DNA from: Cytobacillus sp. IB215665 | GTDB taxonomy: Bacteria; Bacillota; Bacilli; Bacillales; SM2101 | Assembly (NCBI RefSeq): GCF_033963835.1 | Contig: NZ_JAXBME010000019.1 | Coordinates: 1 to 64,000, forward strand | DNA length: 64,000 nucleotides | Direction: 5' to 3' | Shown: positions 56,312 to 64,000 of the stretch, piece after piece | How positions within the stretch are numbered: position 1 is the first letter of the stretch | How the letters are laid out: each line of letters starts with the position of its first letter | The notes under the pieces: model-generated | Told to the model about the DNA's origin: nothing | The model's database searches: none | The model's input: the letters and a program-made list of their open reading frames with translations, nothing else | Program-made: the position numbers and the translations under genes

Positions 56312-57838
56312 TTATTTTATTTTTTCACGATATTCCTTTGGTGATATGCCTTCAATTTCACGGAAAACTCGTGTAAATTGTTTTGGATTTTTATAACCTA
56401 CTTGTTTACTAATTTCATAAACCTTTTCTCCAGTATCTACCAATAGTAACTTCGCTCTGCGAATACGTACCTTTTTTAAATAATCTACAAAGTTAAGCCC
56501 TGTGTATTCTTTAAAAACATGGCTGAAGTATGAATAATTTAAAGAGATATAATTCGAAACTACCGCCAAATTTAAATCCTTATGAAAATTATCTTCAATA
56601 TATTTGAGTGCCTTATCCATATACTTTTGTTCAGAATAAACAGATTTAACTTGTTTAATATATTCATGTAAACGCATCGTCAAATCTTCAATCGCATGAA
56701 AATACTGATGGAAATCGTTAAAATTGTATATATCTGCAACTTTGTGAACGAGCTGAAAATTCTCAATAGATTCTTCCCCAAGTTTTGCAAAAGATTTCTC
56801 GAAAACAAGAGTATTCAACTTTTTACCTATCGTTTCCATGTAACTAATATCATATTTTGATATTTTTTCGTAATCAAGAACAGCAAAAAGAAGTGTTTTA
56901 ATTTCTTTTTCTCTCTCTGTCCCTAACATATTCGATATTTTATTAATTGCTTCAATAGGTGGCGCAATATTTTCTTTCCTATTTTTTATTTCTTTATACG
57001 AAATTACTTGCCTTTGAGGAAATAAAAACTGATATTTCACAGCATAGCAAGCTTCAAGATAGGATTTCTTCAAGTGCTTAATCTCTGCTCTCTTCTCACT
57101 TACACCAATAGAAAATGAAGGATATTTTTCTTTCTTAAATTGATCTTTTATAAAAGTAAATATACTCTCACTTCCTGTTATAACTACCGTATGACCGTCC
57201 TTATCTAAAAAACAAAAAATATCATCAGCATCATTTTTTCGATATGTTGTGATTTGATTTCTTATATGTTGAAGAAAGTCTTCTCCTTTTATTATGCGAT
57301 CTTGTTCAATCACACCTACATAAAAACCATTCGGAAAAACATTAATGTTCATTTTTGTACAAATGTGCTGAACTTGTTCCTCTTTTATATTTGGATTTAA
57401 TAAAATGTAATTTAATTGGCTCGTCCGAAAATCATCTAAATGTTGATGTAAAGCTAAGCGATTTGTAGCTAGTTCATCAATTGTAAGTTGCAATGCTTCG
57501 AACAATTCTTTACGATTTACTGGTTTTAATAAATAGTCTCTAACTTTACATTTAATCGCTGCTTTCGTATATTCAAAATCATCATAGCCACTTAAAATAA
57601 ATAGGATTGGCTTCTCTTCACTCGTATGAAGCTCTTTTATGAGTGCAACACCATCCATCCGAGGCATTTTTATATCTGTAATCAATATGTCTATGCTATT
57701 TTCACGAATCAATTCTAATGCTTCTACTCCGTCAGCAGCAACCATCGTATCGATGAAATTAGAGAATTCCCTCTTGATCATCGCTTGAATACCTAATCTA
57801 ATATTTTTTTCGTCATCTACTATTAATAACTTATACAT
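56312..57838 (-). CDS. YesN-type response regulator with AraC domain
   Basis: A 508-residue regulator: receiver domain 1-120 with acidic D8-D9 and phospho-acceptor D55 in ITDIKMP, a middle linker, and a C-terminal AraC/XylS double helix-turn-helix (about 405-505, with VGYKNPKQFTRVF). It pairs with the kinase gene 21 bp upstream. Such YesMN systems control carbohydrate import and degradation genes. Probable targets are the phosphorylase and importer genes on either side. Confidence 0.9.
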   Translation of the reverse strand: MYKLLIVDDEKNIRLGIQAMIKREFSNFIDTMVAADGVEALELIRENSIDILITDIKMPRMDGVALIKELHTSEEKPILFILSGYDDFEYTKAAIKCKVRDYLLKPVNRKELFEALQLTIDELATNRLALHQHLDDFRTSQLNYILLNPNIKEEQVQHICTKMNINVFPNGFYVGVIEQDRIIKGEDFLQHIRNQITTYRKNDADDIFCFLDKDGHTVVITGSESIFTFIKDQFKKEKYPSFSIGVSEKRAEIKHLKKSYLEACYAVKYQFLFPQRQVISYKEIKNRKENIAPPIEAINKISNMLGTEREKEIKTLLFAVLDYEKISKYDISYMETIGKKLNTLVFEKSFAKLGEESIENFQLVHKVADIYNFNDFHQYFHAIEDLTMRLHEYIKQVKSVYSEQKYMDKALKYIEDNFHKDLNLAVVSNYISLNYSYFSHVFKEYTGLNFVDYLKKVRIRRAKLLLVDTGEKVYEISKQVGYKNPKQFTRVFREIEGISPKEYREKIK

Positions 57839-57859
57839 TGCAGTTACCTCCCAGATGAG

Positions 57860-59689
57860 TTAACACGGTATTTTAATCATTACTTTTGTATGCTGCCCTT
57901 TCACACTTTGAATTGACATCCCGTATTCGTTTCCATAATGTATTTTAATTCTCTCATGTACATTTCTAAGACCGATACCGCTTCCATTTTCAGATTCTTC
58001 TGTGCGTGACGATGATAAGCTTATCTTCTCATGCAACTCAGCAACTTCTTCTTGCGTCATACCTATCCCATTGTCCGTTATTTCAATATAAATATTTTTC
58101 ATTTCAACCGAAGCTCTTATATCAATGATTCCTTGTTTGTTATATATGATCGGTGAAATTCCATGTTTGATCGAATTTTCAACGATAGGCTGTAAGGACA
58201 TTTTTAACACTTCATGTTCTTTCAATTCTTGTGGGATCGTCAGTGTTAATGTAAGACGATTATCTAGACGTAAGTTCATAATATCAACATAGTTTTGAAT
58301 ATGGCTTAACTCTTCAGACAAACTTACAAAATCGTTCTTCCATTTTAAGTTATAGCGCATAATATCACCTAATGATGTGACAGCATCAGATACTTCGTAA
58401 TTGCCTTCAATTTCAGACATCATCTTAATATTTTCTAACGTATTATAGAGAAAATGGGCATCTATTTGAGTTTTTAATGACCTTAATTCCGCTTCTTTTG
58501 TAATAGCTTGTTTGTTAACTGCATCTGCAATTAAACTATTAATTTTTCCTAGCATATTACGGAAATGGTTAGCAAGCTCTCCAAATTCACTACGTTCATC
58601 TACTGTAACATCCACTTCAAAATTTCCCTTTTCAACTTTTTTCATCGAATCTATAAGCAAATACATATTTTTCAATAAATAAGAAATTAATTTATACGTG
58701 ATAATAGACAAAATAATTACTAAAAGGATAATACCACTTAATACTAGATTTCTCGTTTTAGCTGTTTCAGAATATATACTTTCAAGAGATGTAATACTTA
58801 ACATGTAACTGTTTAACTCATCCATATATGTCGACACTGCGAGGAATCGTTTTTCATTATTCATAAATTGAAAGGATGAAGTTAACTGATTATCAGTTCC
58901 AACGAACTTCTCTCTCAATTCATTAATATTCAAATTATTCTCTTGAATAAACGGATTAAAAGGATTATGAACTAGTTTCAAGTTTTGATCAAATACAACA
59001 ATTGCAGACTCATTTTCGTTCACATTACTAAACATTTTCGGAAAAAAATTCTCTTGCAGCATACTAATTTCAATAATCGCTAAGTGCTCACCTTTAGGGT
59101 ATTCCAATTCTCTTAAAACAGAAATTTTCGCATCACTAATGTTGAGCGAGCGATTAAGAATGTCAACGTTGTCATTATCGAACCACCAAAGCTCTATGCC
59201 ATTTCGATTCATTACTTCCTCAAACCATGGCTTATTGTTTATACGACTTTCATCAAATATAACTGGCCACATTTCCTTTATATTAGGGTTAGCTGTATAT
59301 ATACGAATATCATTAATATTAGGGTTATTAAATTGTAACTTAATAATATTTGAATACACATTCGACTTAAAATAAAGTAAATCAGTCGTATTACTGTCAT
59401 GGTTTTTTTTAATAAAATCAAGAAAATCACGATCTGAAATGACAATTTGCGCTGTTCTTCTCATCGTTTCAATATGGTTCATAATATTAATTTTCTCTAA
59501 TTCTAGTAAATACTCTTGCTTTTTTGTTGCGTCTCTAATTGCACTGTTAGAGATTTGTTCAGTATAATATAGCGTAAATGCGATAACTGGGACCATAATA
59601 ATAACTATATAGAGTATAATTAATTTTGTTTGTAATGATAATGAACGGTGATTTAACCGATAGGATGCTATTTTCCTGAAAATTTTCAT
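57860..59689 (-). CDS. YesM-type sensor histidine kinase
   Basis: A 609-residue kinase with helices near 25-43 and 315-340, an extracellular sensor of about 270 residues between them, a HAMP domain, then a His_kinase (PF06580) region with the phospho-acceptor H in DAHFLYNTLENI (near 413-424) and a HATPase with the GSGIGLRNV G box. It likely senses an extracellular glycan. The start ATG 59689 is followed at once by basic residues. Same strand as YesN. Confidence 0.9.
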   Translation of the reverse strand: MKIFRKIASYRLNHRSLSLQTKLIILYIVIIMVPVIAFTLYYTEQISNSAIRDATKKQEYLLELEKINIMNHIETMRRTAQIVISDRDFLDFIKKNHDSNTTDLLYFKSNVYSNIIKLQFNNPNINDIRIYTANPNIKEMWPVIFDESRINNKPWFEEVMNRNGIELWWFDNDNVDILNRSLNISDAKISVLRELEYPKGEHLAIIEISMLQENFFPKMFSNVNENESAIVVFDQNLKLVHNPFNPFIQENNLNINELREKFVGTDNQLTSSFQFMNNEKRFLAVSTYMDELNSYMLSITSLESIYSETAKTRNLVLSGIILLVIILSIITYKLISYLLKNMYLLIDSMKKVEKGNFEVDVTVDERSEFGELANHFRNMLGKINSLIADAVNKQAITKEAELRSLKTQIDAHFLYNTLENIKMMSEIEGNYEVSDAVTSLGDIMRYNLKWKNDFVSLSEELSHIQNYVDIMNLRLDNRLTLTLTIPQELKEHEVLKMSLQPIVENSIKHGISPIIYNKQGIIDIRASVEMKNIYIEITDNGIGMTQEEVAELHEKISLSSSRTEESENGSGIGLRNVHERIKIHYGNEYGMSIQSVKGQHTKVMIKIPC

Positions 59690-60060
59690 CTGTTACACAT
59701 CCCATAAAATGATAGTTAATTATATTATATAAGATTTTAATATAAAAAAGTGTGACAACTTCATTAGAAATGAAAATCTACCATAATTTTCAGCTCGTTC
59801 CACCTATAGGCATGTGGAATTTACTTTCTTCGACTAGTAAGTGACATAGAAGGCAACAACAATGAAAGCATTATTATATAGATTTTCATGGGCAACATGG
59901 TTTAAATAATTGAAGATGGCTAAACAAATTTAAAAAAGATATCTTCATACTAAGAATAAGCTTATATAGCTGGCTCTCGACTTCTAAAAATACAATATAA
60001 ATATTGACTCATAGCTTCAAGTGAAAATGACAATTTTGCTTTGTAGAATAATTCTTAAAT

Positions 60061-60178
60061 CATCGTTTACGCATAAATTGTTGCTTTAGAACAAGTAAAC
60101 AACTAGATATCGTTGCGAAAACGATGTCTGTTGAGTAAAACGACATCTTTATCTTCTATTTTATTTTCGGAAAGAACC
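60061..60178 (+). repeat. MITE-like element, copy M (degenerate)
   Basis: GTTTACGCATAAATTGTTGCTT and the right end TTTTCGGAAAGAACC match the family with several changes. It lies in the 59690-60313 gap, which otherwise holds the kinase promoter region and the importer terminator; no gene is seen there. Confidence 0.4.
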
Positions 60179-60253
60179 TTTTGTTTTAAAAGAGCTTACC
60201 ATCATGTAACGGTATAACAAAAGACCACGACACTCCCCCCTGTCTAAAAGAAA

Positions 60254-60293
60254 TAAAAAAAAATGCTTTCAAAGGATAATTCCTTCGTAAGCA
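60254..60293 (-). terminator. Terminator after the binding-protein gene
   Basis: On the minus strand TGCTT and GAAGG pair with CCTTT and AAGCA around a short loop, followed by TTTTTTTTATTTC. Confidence 0.75.
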
Positions 60294-60313
60294 GCTTTTT
60301 TACTCTTTTATTA

Positions 60314-61972
60314 TTATTTTGAAGCATCTATTTTCGCCTTATTTTTTTCATATATATCTTGGCGATATTTATCAATTTTTTCCTGACCAAACTTATCACG
60401 TTTTTCAAGGAATTCGTCAAAAATCTTATCGAATTCTTTGTCTGATTCAGCTATTATTAGTTTTGGTAAAACTTTTCCCCACTCTTGAGCAATTTTTAGA
60501 GCCGCAACACCTTCTTCAGATGTTCCTGTTGGGTTATAACCATCGAATTCGGCGAAACTTGTCGTTTTACCCTTCGTCCAATCTTCCATCTGTTTGAATG
60601 GTTCTACAGATGGTGGCATCCATGGAAGAGTCATGTTTGTATCCATTAACATCCAATACTTATGAGATGCTCCAATTTCTAAGTCAAATTTAGCACGGTC
60701 AGCATCTAATAACTCTTGAACATCAGCCGTGAACTGAGGTTTTCCGTCAACAACCTCATATGTTTCACCTTCTATACCGAGGAAAGTATCTTTTTGACCT
60801 TCTTCACTAATTAAATAGCTCAAGAAGGCAATCGCTCTCTCCTTATCTTCTACTTCTTTAGAAATTAACGTTATTGTCCATCCAGAGATACTGTCTCCAG
60901 CAAGGGTTGGTTCATCACCGTTTGAGTTAGCTGGTCCGTCTACAGCTATATATACGCTGTTAGGATCTTGAGCATATAATGCTTGCTGTTGTGCAGCCAT
61001 ATCACTACGTTGATAAAGCATCGCAAAATATCTACCTTGTGCTATTTTTTCTTCCATTTGTGGACGTTTATCGATAAAAATATCATCCGCAATTAAACCC
61101 TTCTCATTTGCTTCTCTTAACGTTTTTAACCAAGATAAATATTCAGAATCTAATCTACGATCATACACTTTACCATCTTTTTCCCATGGTATCGCTAAGA
61201 AATTTTGTAAATAATCTTCTAATGAAGAGTTACCTACATCAGTAAACTCATTTAGTCCAAGTGGAATTAAAGGTGCGCCATTCACTTCAGGAAATTTCTC
61301 TTTTGCTGCTTCAAGAGCATTTATGAATCCTTCTGGAGTGCTCATGTCAGGGCTACCAATTGCTTCATACATATCTTTTCTAACTAAGAACGTTTGGTTT
61401 GATGATTTAAACTCACTATATTTTTCAAAGTCTTTCGGTGAAGATGATGCGTTCGGATAGCCGTAAACGTTTCCATCTTCTTGTTTATACCATTCAAGCT
61501 TCGCACCATCAGCTACTTTAAAGAAGTAAGGATCGTATTGGTCAGCTAGCTCATTTAATGGAAGTACTAATTCTCCCTCAATCATTTGCTTGACTGCATC
61601 TTCCCACCAACCAATTGTAATAAAGTCAGGTATTTTTCCAGAAGCAATCATCGTATTCATTTTTTCAATTTCATTACCTGCTGGCGATTGGAAGTTAATC
61701 GATACTCCAGTTTTATCTGTTACATATTTTGAGATAGCATCTTCTCCCCATTTATGAGCAAACCATGAGAAGTTTACATACCAATCAAACTCTATCGGAG
61801 ATGTATCAGCCTGCCATGCAGGTTCATCAGCAGTTCTTGTCGTTTTTTCTCCTTCGTCTTTCTGGGAAGCGGTTTCATTTGTTTCCTTACTTCCACATCC
61901 TGCAATAATGGAAAGAAATAGTGCTAACACTAATAATAATGATAAGCCCTTTAAAGAAAATACTCTTTTCAT
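60314..61972 (-). CDS. LplA-type sugar-binding lipoprotein
   Basis: A 552-residue family 1 extracellular solute-binding protein. The signal peptide ends in lipobox SIIAGC, then an acidic linker. The LplA-type body has WYVNFSWFAHKWG early and WMLMDTNMTLPWMPPS late. It delivers oligosaccharides to the LplB/LplC permeases. It is the third gene of the importer operon; in many Lpl operons it is first. A terminator follows. Confidence 0.9.
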   Translation of the reverse strand: MKRVFSLKGLSLLLVLALFLSIIAGCGSKETNETASQKDEGEKTTRTADEPAWQADTSPIEFDWYVNFSWFAHKWGEDAISKYVTDKTGVSINFQSPAGNEIEKMNTMIASGKIPDFITIGWWEDAVKQMIEGELVLPLNELADQYDPYFFKVADGAKLEWYKQEDGNVYGYPNASSSPKDFEKYSEFKSSNQTFLVRKDMYEAIGSPDMSTPEGFINALEAAKEKFPEVNGAPLIPLGLNEFTDVGNSSLEDYLQNFLAIPWEKDGKVYDRRLDSEYLSWLKTLREANEKGLIADDIFIDKRPQMEEKIAQGRYFAMLYQRSDMAAQQQALYAQDPNSVYIAVDGPANSNGDEPTLAGDSISGWTITLISKEVEDKERAIAFLSYLISEEGQKDTFLGIEGETYEVVDGKPQFTADVQELLDADRAKFDLEIGASHKYWMLMDTNMTLPWMPPSVEPFKQMEDWTKGKTTSFAEFDGYNPTGTSEEGVAALKIAQEWGKVLPKLIIAESDKEFDKIFDEFLEKRDKFGQEKIDKYRQDIYEKNKAKIDASK

Positions 61973-62044
61973 AATAAACCCCTTTCTTTTCCTTTTATAA
62001 GTTAGAATCTGTTTATGATACTCGTTAGTTAAATACTTTCATAA

Positions 62045-62155
62045 AGAAAGAGGAACAATTTATTCTATCATAACATCCATTCCTCTTTCTATTAAGTACT
62101 CAGTACCATTCAGAGTCCAATATATTTAAATATCTTTTTTAAGTAAAAAGATATT
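62045..62155 (-). other. Two stem-loops between permease and binding-protein genes
   Basis: AGAAAGAGGAA pairs with TTCCTCTTTCT (62045-62090), and AATATCTTTTT pairs with AAAAAGATATT (62129-62155). Both are 11-bp perfect stems without a strong T tract. They may stabilise or separate the binding-protein message. Confidence 0.5.
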
Positions 62156-62170
62156 CAAAACAAAATCATA

Positions 62171-63070
62171 TTACCCTTTTACTGATCCAATTAACATTCC
62201 TTTAACAAAGTATTTTTGTAGGAATGGATATACTAGGACGATAGGCAATGTCGTAACGACCATCGTTGCTAGTTTAATAGATTGTGATGTAACAGTTCTT
62301 GTTGTTATGCCTCCAGGCGCATTAGCTAGCATCTGATTAGAACTGGATTCAGCTACTACCCTATATAAATACGTCTGTATCGGTTGTAAATCAGGATTAT
62401 TAACAAATATTACCCCTGCAAAGTAGTCATTCCATTGATAAACACCTTGGAATAAGGCTATCGTCGCAATAACAGGCATTGACAACGGAATAATGACTTT
62501 AATAAATATCATAAAATCATTGGCGCCATCCATTTTTGCTGCTTCCTCTAGTGACGGTGGTAATTGCCTAAAGAAAGAGACGAAAATAATAAGGTGGAAG
62601 AAATTAAACAGTGTCGGGATAATGTATACGAGAAAATTATCAAATAAGCCAATATCTCTTATTAATAGGAAGTAAGGGATTAAACCTCCGTTAAAGAACA
62701 TCGTAACAACACCGATAAACATGTATATCTTTCTACCAGTTAAATCTTTTCTCGAAAAAGCATACGCTACCATAGCGGTAAAAAACACATGTGCAATTGT
62801 TCCGATGACTGTCTTGGCAATTGTAACTCCAAATGATGTAACGATACCCTGGTTAGAAAATACTGCTGCATAGTTTTCTAGCGTAAATTCTCGTGGCCAC
62901 CAGTAAATTCCTCCTTGCATCGCATCGACACCATCATTTAAAGAATTTACGATAACATACCAAATTGGGTAAATGGTGATAAAACATATGAACAGCATTA
63001 ATAATAAGTTAAAAGTATCAAAGATATATTCGCTTTTTGTTCTTCGATTCAATTTAAATAGCTTTAACAT
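62171..63070 (-). CDS. Carbohydrate ABC permease (LplC/YtcP type)
   Basis: A 299-residue permease with six helices and the EAA loop SLEEAAKMDGANDF near 180-193, ending KYFVKGMLIGSVKG, the conserved C-terminus of LplC/YtcP proteins. It pairs with the LplB-type permease 14 bp upstream. No ATPase lies in the window; such importers usually share a common MsmX-like ATPase. Confidence 0.92.
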   Translation of the reverse strand: MLKLFKLNRRTKSEYIFDTFNLLLMLFICFITIYPIWYVIVNSLNDGVDAMQGGIYWWPREFTLENYAAVFSNQGIVTSFGVTIAKTVIGTIAHVFFTAMVAYAFSRKDLTGRKIYMFIGVVTMFFNGGLIPYFLLIRDIGLFDNFLVYIIPTLFNFFHLIIFVSFFRQLPPSLEEAAKMDGANDFMIFIKVIIPLSMPVIATIALFQGVYQWNDYFAGVIFVNNPDLQPIQTYLYRVVAESSSNQMLANAPGGITTRTVTSQSIKLATMVVTTLPIVLVYPFLQKYFVKGMLIGSVKG

Positions 63071-63084
63071 AAGTCAGTCACCTC

Positions 63085-64000
63085 CTAGAATAACGTTGTT
63101 CCGTCTAGTTTTTTAGTAATCTTGTTTGCACCTAACAACAATATGAAGGCGATGACTGCTTTAAATAACCCAATTGCTGCTGCATAGGAGAAACGACCAT
63201 TTTGGATACCCGTTGAATAAACGTATATGTCTATAACATTACTAGCGCTTTCATTTAATTGATTACGTAATATTAAGATTTGATCAAAGTTTGAATTTAA
63301 CACACCACTGACAGCTAGGATAAATAAGATTGTAATTGTTGGACGAATCGATGGTAAAGTTACGTGCCACATTCTTTGCAAGCGACCTGCCCCATCAATT
63401 CTTGCCGATTCGTATAGCTCAGGAGAGACACCTGCGATTGCTGCTAAATAAATTATCGCTGACCAACCTAGCTCTTTCCATATATCGGATGTGATAACAA
63501 TTCCCCAAAAGTATTTCGGATCAGCTAAATAACTTACTCGCTCATCGACGATTCCTAAACCTAGTAGAATATCATTAATAAATCCGATATCAGCTAACCA
63601 TGTTGTGACAATTCCGCCTAACACAACCCACGAAAGAAAGTGAGGTAAATAGGTAATTGTTTGAACTGCTTTTTTGAATTTTAATGACGTTAGCTCATTT
63701 AATAATAGTGCGAAAATAATCGGTAATGGAAAACCAATAAATAGTTTAATTAAACTAATTCCAAGTGTGTTTTTCAGTACATTTACAAATTCCTCATCTT
63801 GCAAAAATTCCTTGAAATGCATTAAGCCGACCCAAGGCGCTTCTGCAATCGATTTAATAATACTGTACTCTTTAAAAGCTATAATAGCCCCATACATAGG
63901 GATGTAATTAAATATAAACATCCATACGACTCCGAGAAGAGCCATGACTTGTAAATATTTTTGTGAAATTATTGTTCTGGATACTTTTTTTACTTTTTCT
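63085..64000 (-). CDS. Carbohydrate ABC permease (LplB type), 5' end outside the window
   Basis: A permease with the LplB signature FNYIPMYGAIIAF and EAA loop ELYESARIDGAGRL. An ATG at 63945 gives 286 residues, but the frame stays open to the right edge (EKVKKVSRTIISQKYLQV before that Met), and LplB proteins normally have this basic lead plus first helix. The true start therefore lies beyond the window. Confidence 0.88.
   Translation of the reverse strand, partial: EKVKKVSRTIISQKYLQVMALLGVVWMFIFNYIPMYGAIIAFKEYSIIKSIAEAPWVGLMHFKEFLQDEEFVNVLKNTLGISLIKLFIGFPLPIIFALLLNELTSLKFKKAVQTITYLPHFLSWVVLGGIVTTWLADIGFINDILLGLGIVDERVSYLADPKYFWGIVITSDIWKELGWSAIIYLAAIAGVSPELYESARIDGAGRLQRMWHVTLPSIRPTITILFILAVSGVLNSNFDQILILRNQLNESASNVIDIYVYSTGIQNGRFSYAAAIGLFKAVIAFILLLGANKITKKLDGTTLF

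Noticed and set aside
59690..60313. Search for a small gene in the gap between kinase and binding protein
   Set aside because: Only a degenerate repeat copy and a terminator were found; no ORF with a start site.

Overview
The window reads as the chromosome of a low-GC, endospore-forming Bacillaceae bacterium. The left edge holds the 5' end of a 16S rRNA gene on the minus strand. Behind it the genes follow the order around B. subtilis rrnD, recalled from knowledge and not searched: ygxA, ygzB, perR, ygaF (bcp), gsaB, ygaE, ygaD, ygaC, sspE, fabL, yfhS, mutY, yfhP, sspK, yfhH, recX, yfhF, yfhE, yfhD. Spore genes (sspE, sspK) and rho-independent terminators with long T tracts support this assignment.

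Layout. 1-2.2 kb: rRNA start with two tandem promoters, then ygxA, ygzB and perR with a Per box. 2.9-9.3 kb: a lia envelope-stress operon (liaI, liaH, liaF, liaS, liaR; no liaG) preceded by a glycosyltransferase-DedA-patatin lipid cluster. 9.7-11.6 kb: ABC permease, GntR regulator and ATPase with a promoter/operator dyad. 11.9-15.6 kb: Bcp, then azoreductase, pirin and a MhqR-like MarR regulator with two matching operators, and a K+ channel. 16-18.7 kb: an ABC-2 exporter operon. 19.2-27.2 kb: gsaB, a stand-alone glutamate synthase large subunit with a long leader, and ygaE. 27.3-33.2 kb: a peptide ABC importer. 33.5-47.5 kb: the conserved ygaD-to-yfhD block, with lactate permease and an SDR inserted. 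47.7-51.3 kb: DoxX, a HAD phosphatase, a broken GNAT gene and an aldo/keto reductase. 51.5-64 kb: a glucan-use locus made of a GH30 enzyme, a large clan GH-Q phosphorylase, a YesN/YesM two-component system, and an LplA/LplC/LplB-type importer running off the right edge.

The main unexplained structure is repetitive DNA. One family is a MITE-like element of about 108-163 bp. It has roughly 25-bp imperfect terminal inverted repeats resembling ISL3-type ends (GGCTCTTTTCG...), and three copies have perfect 9-bp flanking duplications. I count about 13 whole or partial copies. Many sit at or in the T tract of intrinsic terminators, one has separated lctP from its upstream region, and one truncates an acetyltransferase gene. 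A second family is a hairpin-forming unit of about 115 bp, present in two three-unit arrays (18.8-19.06 kb and 44.75-45.02 kb); false ORFs arise from it. A third is a 42-bp tandem repeat at 44.6-44.7 kb.

No CRISPR array, tRNA gene, prophage or intact transposase gene was seen.
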